A stretch of 64,000 nt of DNA. It comes from Desulfosalsimonas propionicica. Its GTDB lineage: Bacteria > Desulfobacterota > Desulfobacteria > Desulfobacterales > Desulfosalsimonadaceae. Below are positions 45,684 through 54,914 of this stretch, in pieces (position 1 is the first letter of the stretch; every line of letters begins with the position of its first letter). The notes beneath the pieces were generated by a model. That model was given only the letters and a program-made list of their open reading frames with translations, did no database searches and had not been told where the DNA came from. The DNA lies in the NCBI RefSeq assembly GCF_013761005.1, contig NZ_JACDUS010000001.1:434001-498000 (forward strand), written 5' to 3'. The position numbers and the translations under genes were made by a program.

Positions 45684-46961
45684 ATGAGTGAAGCGCAAGG
45701 AGCCCCGTTTAGCGGAAGCATCTTGGTGGTCGGCGGCGGCATCAGCGGACTGACCACGGCTCTGGAAGCCGCGGAAGTGGGCTATGAAGTCTTTATTGTC
45801 GAGAAAAATCCTTATCTGGGCGGACGGGTTGCTCAATTAAAGCAGTATTTCCCCAAATTATGCCCCCCCACCTGCGGCCTGGAAATTAATTTTCGCCGGA
45901 TCAAGGACAATCCCAGAATCAAATTTTTCACCCTGGCAGATGTCGAAAAAGTTGACGGCTCGCCGGGCAATTACAATGTGAGCATCAAGCTCAATCCCCG
46001 CTATGTCAATGAGAATTGCACCTGTTGCGGCGCCTGCGCCGATGCCTGCCAGACGGAAATCCCAAATGAATTCAATTTTGGCATGGACAAGACCAAAGGC
46101 GCATTTCTTCCCCATGAAATGGCTTTTCCCAACAGGTATGTCATTTCTTCCAGGATTATGGGCACTGAAGATGCGCAGCGGTGCAAGGAAGCCTGCCCCT
46201 ATGATGCGGTGGATCTGGAAATGCAGGCCAAAACCATGGATCTCAATGTGGGCGCCATTGTCTGGGCAACCGGCTGGGAGCCCTATGATGCATCCAAAAT
46301 TGATAACCTGGGTTTTGGTCAGTACCCCAACATCGTCACCAATATGATGCTGGAGCGGTTGGCTGCGCCAAACGGCCCCACCAAGGGACAGATTCTGCGG
46401 CCTTCAGACAACCAGGCCCCCAAAAGCGTTGCCTTTGTTCAGTGCGCCGGCTCCAGGGATGAAAACCATTTGCCGTACTGTTCCTATATCTGCTGTATGG
46501 CTTCACTGAAGCACGCCACTTATATCCGGGAGCAGTATCCGGATGCCAAAGTCTATATCTTCTATATTGATATGCGGGCGCCCGGCTACCGGTATGAAAG
46601 GTTCTACGAGAAAGTCAAGGCCGATGAAAACGTCGTGTTCATCAAGGGCAAGGTTGCGGCCGTGGAAGACGGCGGCAACGGACAGGTGACCCTTGTGGCC
46701 GAGGATGCGGTCAGCGGGGAAAAGCTTCATCAGACCGTGGATATGGCGGTTCTGGCCACTGGCATGCAGCCCACGGCCGTCAATGCCAAGTTGCCGGCCG
46801 CTGATCTGAACTACACGGAAGACGGCTTCATCATCAATGACCTGGATAAGGGCGGCATGTTTGCCACCGGGTGTGCCAACCGGCCAGCCGATGTCATGAT
46901 GTCCAATCAGAATGCGACCGGTATTGCCTTAAAGGCAATTCAAACCATGATGAAGCGGTAG
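45684..46961 (+). CDS. qmoA: QmoA, quinone-interacting membrane-bound oxidoreductase subunit A
   Basis: A soluble HdrA-like flavoprotein of 425 residues with the FAD site VVGGGISGLTTALEAAEVG and a ferredoxin-like cysteine cluster CTCCGACADACQ. QmoABC carries electrons from menaquinol toward AprBA. The gene order apr-qmoABC is the standard one in sulfate reducers. The qmoB start is 11 bp downstream. Confidence 0.95.
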   Translation: MSEAQGAPFSGSILVVGGGISGLTTALEAAEVGYEVFIVEKNPYLGGRVAQLKQYFPKLCPPTCGLEINFRRIKDNPRIKFFTLADVEKVDGSPGNYNVSIKLNPRYVNENCTCCGACADACQTEIPNEFNFGMDKTKGAFLPHEMAFPNRYVISSRIMGTEDAQRCKEACPYDAVDLEMQAKTMDLNVGAIVWATGWEPYDASKIDNLGFGQYPNIVTNMMLERLAAPNGPTKGQILRPSDNQAPKSVAFVQCAGSRDENHLPYCSYICCMASLKHATYIREQYPDAKVYIFYIDMRAPGYRYERFYEKVKADENVVFIKGKVAAVEDGGNGQVTLVAEDAVSGEKLHQTVDMAVLATGMQPTAVNAKLPAADLNYTEDGFIINDLDKGGMFATGCANRPADVMMSNQNATGIALKAIQTMMKR

Positions 46962-46972
46962 GAGGTTAGATC

Positions 46973-49309
46973 ATGAGTAAAAAATACGGCGTTTATATTT
47001 GTAAAGGATGCGGCATCGGCGATGCCCTGGATATAGAGGCGATCTGCGACGTGGTCGAGGAAGAGGCCCTGCCCTGCAAGACCCATGATTTTTTGTGCAG
47101 CCAGCAAGGCGTGGATTTTATCAAAAAGGACATTGAAGAAGAGGGCACCAATACGATCGTTATTGCCGCCTGCTCCCGCCGGGTTAATTACAATACCTTT
47201 AAATTCGACGGCTGTATTGTCGAGCGGGTCAATCTTCGCGAGGGCGTGGTCTGGTCCCATCCCAGGGATGCGTTTCCCCAGCTCACCGAAGAGGAAAAAC
47301 AGGACGAAAACAATTTTGATCGCGTGCAGATGATGGCAGAAGACTATGTCCGCATGGGCATGGCCCGGGTGGAAAAGGTCAAGCTGCCCGAACCGTATCT
47401 TCTGGAAACCATGAGCCGCAAAATCATGGTTATGGGCGGCGGAATTACGGGCATGAGTGCCGCCCTGGATGCCGCTGATGCGGGATATGAAGTGACCATC
47501 GTGGAAAAGGAAGACCAGCTCGGCGGAAACGCCAAAAAGTGGAGAAAACAGCTGCCCATTCAGCCGCCCTACGAAAACCTGATTCCCCCCATGGTGGCCG
47601 ACAAGGTCAAAGCGGTTGAAAATCATCCCAAAATCGACATCCGCACCGGCATGGTGGTGGCCAGGATTGCGGGACAGCCCGGAGATTTCACGGTTACCCT
47701 GAAAAAACCCGGTGAAAAGATCGAGTTTGACGTGCCCTACCCTCTACCCCCGGAAATGCGGGTGGATGAAAACGGCAAGGAACTGGAGCATGAGGCGCTG
47801 CTGGAAAAATACAAGGAGTACAACGAAGGCCGCCGCGATATTCTTACCCTGGATCCCAATGGCGAAAAGTTCGGGGCTGTGATCCTGGCAGCCGGATGGC
47901 GGCCCTACCAGCCCAAAGATGATGAATTTCCGCATTTGGGATGGGGCGCAAGCCCGGACGTGGTCACCAACCATCAGTTCGAGGAAATGGCGGCAGCCGG
48001 CAAGATCACCCGGCCGTCGGACGGCAGGGAAGCCAAAAATGTGGTGTTTGTCCAGAGCCCCGGAAACGGAGAGGATGCAGATTTTCCCTACACCGGGGTG
48101 GTCACCAGCATGGTGGCATTAAAGCAGGCCCAGTACGTGCGTGAGGATTATCCTGACGCAAGGGCCTATATTTTCTATCAGCACATGCGTACCTCGGGGT
48201 TGAACGAAAATTTTTACAAGGCCGCCCAGCAGGATTCGGGCATTTTTATGAGCAAGGGCGAGATCACATCCGTTGAGAAAAACGGCAGCGGACTGGTCGT
48301 ATCGGCAAAAGACACGCTCCTTGGGGAAAACATCGGGGTCAACGCAGACCTGGTGGTTCTGGCCACAGGAATGCTGCCGGTGACATTCGACGATCCCACC
48401 GTGAACCTGGCCTACCGCCAGGGCCCGGGTTTTCGGGACAATGACCTGTTTGACAAGTACGCGGATTCCAACTTTATCTGTTTTCCCTACGAGACCCAGC
48501 GAACCGGTATTTATGCGGCCGGTGCGGTGCGCCGGGCCCTGTCGGTGGAAGAAAGCATGGAAGATGCCAGCGGTGCGGCCCTGAAGGCCATCCAGTGTCT
48601 GGAGTGTGTCAACCGGGGTATTGCAGTCCATCCGAGAACCGGGGATATGACATTTCCCGATTTTTTCTTCCAGCGCTGCACCCAGTGCAAGCGGTGTACA
48701 GATGAATGTCCGTTTGGCGCCATTGATGACGATGAAAAGGGAACCCCCAAACCCAATCCCACCCGGTGCCGGCGCTGTGGAACCTGCATGGGCGCATGTC
48801 CGGAACGGATCATCAGCTTTGCCGACTACAGTGTTGACAGCATCGGCTCGCAGGTCAAATCCATTGAGGTTCCGTCAGAAGACGATTATGACGAACCGCC
48901 CCTGCGGATTCTGGGCCTGGTCTGCGAAAATGACGCTTATCCGGCCATGGATATCACGGGCCTGCACAAAAAGTCCTTTTCCGCGGATGTTCGGATTATC
49001 CCGGTACGCTGTCTGGGTTCGGTCAACGTGATCTGGATCAAGGATGCCCTTTCCCAGGGCATGGACGGGGTTTTTCTGCTTGGATGCAAGCACGGCGATG
49101 ATTATCAGTGTCATTTTGTCAAGGGCAGCGAACTTGCCAGCATCCGGATGCAGAAAATCGGCGATGCCCTATCCAGTCTCGCCCTGGAAGAAGAACGCGT
49201 GGCCCAGTACGAAGTGGCCATTGATGACTACGACAGGATTCCGGAAATCATCAATGGATTTGTCGAACAGGTCGAAGAGCTGGGGCCGAACCCGTTTAAG
49301 GGATTCTAA
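46973..49309 (+). CDS. qmoB: QmoB, HdrA-MvhD fusion subunit
   Basis: This 778-residue protein has an HdrA-like flavin domain (VMGGGITGMSAALDAADAG near 155), two [4Fe-4S] motifs (CTQCKRCTDECP and CRRCGTCMGACP, about 568-605) and a C-terminal MvhD-like domain (about 640-778) ending LGPNPFKGF. Such a protein may bifurcate or confurcate electrons. It is placed between qmoA and qmoC with AGGAGG before the start. Confidence 0.95.
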   Translation: MSKKYGVYICKGCGIGDALDIEAICDVVEEEALPCKTHDFLCSQQGVDFIKKDIEEEGTNTIVIAACSRRVNYNTFKFDGCIVERVNLREGVVWSHPRDAFPQLTEEEKQDENNFDRVQMMAEDYVRMGMARVEKVKLPEPYLLETMSRKIMVMGGGITGMSAALDAADAGYEVTIVEKEDQLGGNAKKWRKQLPIQPPYENLIPPMVADKVKAVENHPKIDIRTGMVVARIAGQPGDFTVTLKKPGEKIEFDVPYPLPPEMRVDENGKELEHEALLEKYKEYNEGRRDILTLDPNGEKFGAVILAAGWRPYQPKDDEFPHLGWGASPDVVTNHQFEEMAAAGKITRPSDGREAKNVVFVQSPGNGEDADFPYTGVVTSMVALKQAQYVREDYPDARAYIFYQHMRTSGLNENFYKAAQQDSGIFMSKGEITSVEKNGSGLVVSAKDTLLGENIGVNADLVVLATGMLPVTFDDPTVNLAYRQGPGFRDNDLFDKYADSNFICFPYETQRTGIYAAGAVRRALSVEESMEDASGAALKAIQCLECVNRGIAVHPRTGDMTFPDFFFQRCTQCKRCTDECPFGAIDDDEKGTPKPNPTRCRRCGTCMGACPERIISFADYSVDSIGSQVKSIEVPSEDDYDEPPLRILGLVCENDAYPAMDITGLHKKSFSADVRIIPVRCLGSVNVIWIKDALSQGMDGVFLLGCKHGDDYQCHFVKGSELASIRMQKIGDALSSLALEEERVAQYEVAIDDYDRIPEIINGFVEQVEELGPNPFKGF

Positions 49310-49350
49310 AAGGATTGATGCGAATACAGCCCAATTGAGGAGGTTTGATT

Positions 49351-50505
49351 ATGGCGGATAAATACCTGGTTCAACCAGACATTAATTTTATCAATGAGAT
49401 ACGGGCAAACGGGGGGGAGTCGCTGAAAAAGTGCTTTCAATGCGCTACCTGCTCTGTTGCCTGCCCAATAGCCCCGGACCGCAAGCCCTTTCCAAGAAAG
49501 GAAATGATTGCCGCGTCCTGGGGGTTGAAGGACAAATTGCTGAGCAACCCGGACATCTGGCTGTGCCATAACTGCGGGGACTGCTCCACCTTGTGCCCGC
49601 GCGGGGCCAAGCCGGGCGATGTCATGGCGTCTTTGCGCATGATGGCCATCAATGAATATGCAACACCCAAAAGCGTTGCCAACGCCGTCAATGACCGCAA
49701 GAAACTGCCGCTGCTCATTGCCCTGCCGGCGATTGTTTTTATCGTGCTCGGCCTGATCACCGGCTTGCTGGATTTTTCCCCGGGACTAAACAAGCATGGC
49801 GAAATCGCCCATGCCAATTTCTTTTCCACCTGGCTGGTGGATTTGGTTTTCATCCCGTTGAGCATCTGGGCCGTGGCGGTGTTTGCCCTGGGCCTGAAGC
49901 GCTTCATTGCCGACATTCATAAAAATGCCCTGGCCGAGGGAAAGACGGACAAGGAAACCATTGACACCAAAGGATTTTTGTCTGCCCTGGTGCGGGTGAT
50001 TCCTTCGATTCTCAAGCACAGCAAATTTTCCGAGTGCGGGGAGAACAACAACCGGGCCACCCCACACATGATGGTGCTGTTTTCCTTTATCGGTCTGCTG
50101 ATTGTTACAGGCGTCTTTTTTGTCACCCTTTACGTATTTGGCATCCATGGTCCCTATTCCCAGCTCAATCCCATCAAAATCCTGGCCAACGTCAGCGGCA
50201 TTGCCCTGATTATCGGCGCGGCTCTTTTGATCAAGCAGCGGATGGACAAAACCGATGAGATTTCCACTTACAAGGACTGGTACCTGCTGTGGCTGGTACT
50301 GGGCCTGGGTGTGACCGGCATGCTGGCAGAGCTGACCCGGATGGCGGACGCGGCCTTTTTGACTTACCTCATTTATTTCATCCATCTGATGCTGGTATTT
50401 CATCTGATCGCGTTTCTGCCCTTCTCCAAGCTGGCCCATCTGGTCTACCGCACCGTGGCCCTGGCGTATAACGAATACTCCGGCAGGGAGGCCAAAAAGG
50501 TCTGA
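49351..50505 (+). CDS. qmoC: QmoC, membrane-bound HdrC/HdrE-like subunit
   Basis: The N-terminal part has two [4Fe-4S] motifs (CFQCATCSVACP near 29 and CHNCGDCSTLCP near 72). The rest is a cytochrome-b-like membrane domain with about six helices (for example LLIALPAIVFIVLGLITGLL). It oxidises menaquinol at the membrane. ATG at 49351 follows GAGGAGG with good spacing; an in-frame TTG two codons earlier is unlikely to be used. Confidence 0.94.
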   Translation: MADKYLVQPDINFINEIRANGGESLKKCFQCATCSVACPIAPDRKPFPRKEMIAASWGLKDKLLSNPDIWLCHNCGDCSTLCPRGAKPGDVMASLRMMAINEYATPKSVANAVNDRKKLPLLIALPAIVFIVLGLITGLLDFSPGLNKHGEIAHANFFSTWLVDLVFIPLSIWAVAVFALGLKRFIADIHKNALAEGKTDKETIDTKGFLSALVRVIPSILKHSKFSECGENNNRATPHMMVLFSFIGLLIVTGVFFVTLYVFGIHGPYSQLNPIKILANVSGIALIIGAALLIKQRMDKTDEISTYKDWYLLWLVLGLGVTGMLAELTRMADAAFLTYLIYFIHLMLVFHLIAFLPFSKLAHLVYRTVALAYNEYSGREAKKV

Positions 50506-50869
50506 CAGCTTTTGTTTGTCTGATTCATACTGACTGTGAAAAGGGGGCTTTATCCGTAAAGCCCCCTTTTTGCGTGGTGCGGCTTCCAATCAAAGCAGCC
50601 GGCCTTATCGTCCGGGAAACAGAAAAAGGCGGTTTTTTACCTTGTCCGATGTTTATCAGTAAGGAAGCCTAATGCCGGGGTTGGGTGGCTATACGAAACA
50701 TCGGCGACACACTATGTCCGGCAAAATTTGAAGTTGGTTAAAGGCTGTCAGGACTTTTGGATGGCAAATTTGTTTATCATGCGCATTATTATGCTATAAG
50801 AAAAGGTATCAGGGCAGGAGTGCTGTCCTGAACCTGCAACAGCATCTGCCGGATTCAAGGGTTTGCAGA
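50506..50869 (+). other. 364-bp region between qmoC and the exonuclease gene
   Basis: The first part holds the qmoC terminator. The remaining 290 bp show no gene and no recognised riboswitch. A possible -10 sequence (TATAAG near 50796) lies upstream of the exonuclease gene but has only a poor -35 partner. Confidence 0.45.
50539..50574 (+). terminator. intrinsic terminator after qmoC
   Basis: AAAAGGGGGCTTTA and TAAAGCCCCCTTTT form a stem with a TCCG loop, and the T-tract is part of the second arm. It lies 35 bp after the qmoC stop. Confidence 0.88.
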
Positions 50870-51748
50870 ATGATTGAAAATACATTCTGTCACATCAATG
50901 GCGTGGGCAAAAAAATCGAGGCCCGGCTGTGGCATGCCGGTATCTGCGCCTGGAATGATGTGTCTGCAGCTCGTGAGCTGCCTGTCGGGCCGTCAGCGGC
51001 CGCATGGATCCGAAGTGAACTGGCGGTTTCTGAAAAATCCCTGCAAGAGGGCCGGATTGGTTATTTTTCCCGTCGCTTGCCCCTGGATCAGCAGTGGCGC
51101 CTGTTCGGGACTTTCCGTACCAGAACCGCTTATCTTGATATTGAAACCACCGGCCTGTGCCGGGATTCCAACCGGATTACCACCATTGCCCTTTATGACG
51201 GCACCCATATCCGCTGCTATGTAAACGGGCAAAACCTGCATGACTTTCCCGACGATATTTCCCGTTATGATCTGCTGGTGACCTATAACGGCAAAAGCTT
51301 TGACATTCCTTTTATCGAGCGCTTTTTCAATATCCGCATGTTCCAGGCCCATATCGACCTGCGGCATCTGCTTGCCGGCCTGGGGTTTAATGGAGGGCTC
51401 AAGGGGTGTGAGAAGCAAATGGGAATTGACCGCAAGGAACTCGACGGTATCGACGGATATCTGGCGGTGCTGTTGTGGCAGGAATATGAGAAAACCGGCA
51501 GTTTGTCTGCGCTTGAAACCCTTATGGCTTATAATGCTGAAGATACCGTGAACCTGGAGTATTTGATACACACAGCCTACAATCTCAAGGTCAACCAGAC
51601 GCCCTTTGCACAGACCAAAGCCCTTGTCCGGCCGGATCGGCCCCGAATTCCGTTTGCAGCGCATTCAGAGTTTGTGCACAGGATTATGGAAAAATCGTTT
51701 GCCCATGGGGCTCATTACCAAAGGAGAACTGATGAGCCGGGGACCTGA
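50870..51748 (+). CDS. ribonuclease-H-like DEDD exonuclease domain protein
   Basis: A 292-residue protein with a 3'-5' exonuclease-like RNase H fold (YprB / RNase_H_2 type). Acidic residues are visible in AYLDIETTGL (about 90), TYNGKSFDIPFIERFF (about 140) and YNAEDTVNLEYL (about 222). The N-terminal 60 residues resemble a helix-hairpin-helix segment (INGVGKKIEARLW). Nucleic-acid processing is likely but the substrate is unknown. It overlaps the kinase gene by 17 bp, so the two are probably cotranscribed. Confidence 0.8.
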   Translation: MIENTFCHINGVGKKIEARLWHAGICAWNDVSAARELPVGPSAAAWIRSELAVSEKSLQEGRIGYFSRRLPLDQQWRLFGTFRTRTAYLDIETTGLCRDSNRITTIALYDGTHIRCYVNGQNLHDFPDDISRYDLLVTYNGKSFDIPFIERFFNIRMFQAHIDLRHLLAGLGFNGGLKGCEKQMGIDRKELDGIDGYLAVLLWQEYEKTGSLSALETLMAYNAEDTVNLEYLIHTAYNLKVNQTPFAQTKALVRPDRPRIPFAAHSEFVHRIMEKSFAHGAHYQRRTDEPGT

Positions 51749-53264
51749 AAATACAAAAGAAAACCGGATCAGCTGCCCTGGTGCGGATTTGCATGGATTC
51801 GGGTATGACAGCAGCAAAGGCAATGAATCCAGTCAGTTGTTGGAAGCCATTTTTGCCAATACGCATTTCATGGTAGCGCATATGGATACCAACTTTTGTT
51901 TTATCCGTGTTAATCAGGCCTATGCAAAAGCCGATGGCAAATGGCCGGAGGACTATAAAGGCAGAAACCATTTTGACCTGTATCCAAACGCGGAAAACCA
52001 GGCTATTTTCCAAAAGGTGGTGGATTCCGGACAGCCCTATTACGCCCTTGAAAAGCCGTTTGAATATTGCCAAAATCCGGAGCGGGGAGTGAGTTACTGG
52101 GACTGGAGTCTCAATCCGGTAAAGGCGGCAGACGGCCGCGTAACCGGTTTGATCCTGGCCCTGGTAAATGTTACCCGCCGCAAACTTGCCCAAAAGGCCG
52201 CCCTGAAGGCGGAAAAACGCTTCCGGATCATGACCGAGGCCATTGATGACGTGTTCTGGATGGCCCTTCCGGGGTTGAAACGGATTCTTTACGTCAGCCC
52301 CTCATATGAAAAAATGTGGGGCCGGAGCTGTCAGAGCGTGTATGAATCGCCCATGTCGTTTGTGGAAAGTATTGATTTCCGGGATCGACCCCGGGTCTGG
52401 CAGCGGATCAGGCATTACAGCGGCGGAACATGGGATGAGGAGTACCGGGTGGCGCGGCCCGACGGATCCATTTGCTGGGTCCGGGACCGGGGATATCCGG
52501 TTTGGGATGAAAACGGGGGGCTTCAGATGATTGTGGGCGTGTGCACGGACATTTCCAGTCTCAAGTCTGTTCAGCGCGCCCTGCAAACCTCAGAGGGGCG
52601 GATCCGTCTGCTCTCTTCCCAGTTAATGGAGGCCCAGGAAAAGGAGCGCAAATACGTTGCCCGGGAACTCCACGACAGTCTGGGCTCTGGACTGGCTGGG
52701 CTCAAGATCCAGATCGAAAATGCCCTGGCAGCGGCCCGGTCTTCGAAAACAGCGGTGGCGCCATCTGTGCTGGAGGGCCTGGTGGCCAACGCCGGTCATC
52801 TGCTGGCCGAATGCCGGCGGATTCAGAAGGGTTTGCGGCCCCCCATGCTCGATGATCTCGGGCTCCTGTCCACCATTGACTGGTACTGCCGGCAATTTAA
52901 CAGTGTGTTCCCTCACATCCGGCTGGAAAAAATTCTCATGATTGATGAACAAGACATTGAGGAAGCCTTGAAAATCGTGATTTACCGGGTCGTCCAGGAG
53001 GCCATGAACAATGCGGCAAGGCATGGCAATGCCGGCAGCATTCAGCTTTCATTGATCAAAAACGGCCAATGCATGCTCTTGACAGTGGCAGACAATGGAA
53101 TCGGTTTTTCAGCAGAAAAACAGTCCCGGGCTGAGGCCGGTTACGGTCTGCTGGGGATGAAGGAGCGGGTGGAGTTAAGCGGCGGGACCTTCCGGGTGGA
53201 GTCCCGGCCCGGCCGCGGCGTCTGGATCAAAGCGGGATGGCAGTGCGCGGATCAACAGGAATAA
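51732..53264 (+). CDS. PAS-PAS sensor histidine kinase, NarL-partner (HisKA_3) type
   Basis: A soluble kinase of 510 residues without membrane helices. It has two PAS domains (about 30-160 and 165-300) and a HisKA_3 phosphorylation site (ARELHDSLGSGLAGLKIQIE near 345). The ATPase domain has NNAARHG, DNGIGF and YGLLGMKERVE. ATG at 51732 has AAGGAG upstream. Such kinases usually pair with NarL-type regulators, but the next gene, 15 bp away, is a sigma54 activator without a receiver domain, an unusual pairing. Confidence 0.86.
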   Translation: MSRGPENTKENRISCPGADLHGFGYDSSKGNESSQLLEAIFANTHFMVAHMDTNFCFIRVNQAYAKADGKWPEDYKGRNHFDLYPNAENQAIFQKVVDSGQPYYALEKPFEYCQNPERGVSYWDWSLNPVKAADGRVTGLILALVNVTRRKLAQKAALKAEKRFRIMTEAIDDVFWMALPGLKRILYVSPSYEKMWGRSCQSVYESPMSFVESIDFRDRPRVWQRIRHYSGGTWDEEYRVARPDGSICWVRDRGYPVWDENGGLQMIVGVCTDISSLKSVQRALQTSEGRIRLLSSQLMEAQEKERKYVARELHDSLGSGLAGLKIQIENALAAARSSKTAVAPSVLEGLVANAGHLLAECRRIQKGLRPPMLDDLGLLSTIDWYCRQFNSVFPHIRLEKILMIDEQDIEEALKIVIYRVVQEAMNNAARHGNAGSIQLSLIKNGQCMLLTVADNGIGFSAEKQSRAEAGYGLLGMKERVELSGGTFRVESRPGRGVWIKAGWQCADQQE

Positions 53265-53279
53265 GGAAGACCGGGCTCA

Positions 53280-54797
53280 ATGAATACAACAAAATCAAAA
53301 AAATCCGCAGAAGAAGGCCGGGATAAGGGCATGGAAAACGGCGTCTGGATGGCCAACGACCTGGACCGGCTCCTGGAGATGATCCTGGAGGCAGGCGCAC
53401 GCATGATGCGCGCAAGAGCCAGTTCCCTGCTGCTTCTGGAAAAAAAGACCGGCCGGCTGAATTTTCAGGTGGCCACCGGCGCCAAAAAAGAGGATATCAA
53501 ACAGTTCTCCCTCAGGATGGGAGAGGGTATTGCCGGGCATGTGGCCAGCACCGGAGAGCCTTTGCTCATACCCGATGTCAGCCGGGATCGGCGCTGGTAC
53601 CGGTACATAAGCGACCAGATTGGGTTTAAAACCCGCTCCATTGCCTGCGTGCCTTTAAAGGTCGGCAGCAGGGTCATTGGTGTGGTGGAATTTATCAACA
53701 AGGGCGAAAAAGGTAGGTTTCAGGAAAGTGATCTGGAGCTGATCAATGTATTTGCCGAATTGGCCGCCATTGCCATTGAAAACGCCCGTAAGTTCAAGCT
53801 CGTGGAACTGGAAAACCGGGACTTGAAGCAGGACCTGCACCTGAGTCATGAAATTGTGGGCAAAAGCCACGCCATCCGGCAGGTGGTTTCCGATGCCCTG
53901 CAGGTGGCCGATTCCATGGCCAGTACGCTGATTTTGGGGGAAAGCGGCACGGGCAAGGAATTGCTGGCCCGCCTGATCCACCAGGCCAGCCCCCGCAAGG
54001 ACCGGCCCCTGGTGGCGCTCAATTGCGCGGCCATGCCCGAGACCCTGCTTGAAGCCGAGTTGTTCGGGTATGAAAAAGGCGCCTTTACCGGGGCCACTGG
54101 GACCAAGATCGGAAAATTCGAACTGGCAGATGAAGGAACCATTTTTCTCGATGAGATTGCTGAAATGAGTCCGGCCATGCAGGCAAAACTTTTGCGGGTG
54201 CTCCAGGACGGAATCTTTTACCGACTGGGCGGCAATACCCCAATTGCCGTGGATATCCGGGTTATTGCCGCCACCAACCGGAAAATCGGCAAAGAAGTGC
54301 AATCCGGAAATTTCAGGGAGGATCTGTATTACCGGCTCAATGTCGTGGAACTCCAAATGCCGCCCCTGCGGGAGCGCAAAAGCGATATTCCGCTTCTGGC
54401 GGCCCATTTTGTAGAGTGGTTTCGCAAGGAAAAGGGATACTTGCACCTGGAGATTTCAGATGCAGCAATGGAGAAGATGATCGGCTATGACTGGCCCGGA
54501 AACGTGCGCGAGCTGCAAAATGCCCTTGAACGGGCCGTAGTCATGGGGCGTGGTCGTAAAATTGAGCCGGAAGATCTGCCCATGTTTGCATCCCGGGGCC
54601 CTTCGGCAGAGGGTATTGACGTGGGAATGACGCTTGAGGAGGCAATGCATGCGTTTAAAAAGAAATTTATCCGGATGAACCTGAAAAAAACCGGCGGAAA
54701 CCAGACCCGGGCTGCCAAAATCATGGGGATTCAGCGCACCTATTTGTCCCGGCTGATTTCCCGGTATGGCATCAAAAAAGACCGTAAGCACCGCTGA
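53280..54797 (+). CDS. GAF-domain sigma54-dependent transcription activator
   Basis: A 505-residue enhancer-binding protein of NifA/NorR-like architecture. It has an N-terminal GAF domain (about 30-175), an AAA+ domain (Walker A GESGTGKE, intact GAFTGATGT loop, Walker B GTIFLDEIAEM) and a C-terminal Fis helix-turn-helix (NQTRAAKIMGIQRTYLSRLI). There is no receiver domain, so activity should respond to a ligand or partner at GAF. It lies between qmoABC and sat. A sigma54 promoter in this window is at 61912-61927. Targets are unknown. Confidence 0.9.
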   Translation: MNTTKSKKSAEEGRDKGMENGVWMANDLDRLLEMILEAGARMMRARASSLLLLEKKTGRLNFQVATGAKKEDIKQFSLRMGEGIAGHVASTGEPLLIPDVSRDRRWYRYISDQIGFKTRSIACVPLKVGSRVIGVVEFINKGEKGRFQESDLELINVFAELAAIAIENARKFKLVELENRDLKQDLHLSHEIVGKSHAIRQVVSDALQVADSMASTLILGESGTGKELLARLIHQASPRKDRPLVALNCAAMPETLLEAELFGYEKGAFTGATGTKIGKFELADEGTIFLDEIAEMSPAMQAKLLRVLQDGIFYRLGGNTPIAVDIRVIAATNRKIGKEVQSGNFREDLYYRLNVVELQMPPLRERKSDIPLLAAHFVEWFRKEKGYLHLEISDAAMEKMIGYDWPGNVRELQNALERAVVMGRGRKIEPEDLPMFASRGPSAEGIDVGMTLEEAMHAFKKKFIRMNLKKTGGNQTRAAKIMGIQRTYLSRLISRYGIKKDRKHR

Positions 54798-54840
54798 TTA
54801 TTGTCGGGATGGTTTGGCCGGGATTTTTGGATAAAATGAA

Positions 54841-54876
54841 AAAAGGACGGGGCATGGCATGCCCCGTCCTTTTTTG
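54841..54876. terminator. bidirectional terminator between the sigma54 activator and sat
   Basis: AAAAGGACGGGGCAT pairs with ATGCCCCGTCCTTTT around a GGC loop, with T-tracts on both strands. It serves the two convergent genes. Confidence 0.9.
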
Positions 54877-54914
54877 CGGTGGTCTTTTGCAATTACAACA
54901 GGCCTGCCGGATTT

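Noticed and set aside
50582-50869. Possible cyclic-di-GMP or other riboswitch upstream of the exonuclease gene
   Set aside because: The region has some pairing but none of the conserved GEMM, preQ1 or other aptamer landmarks I could identify.
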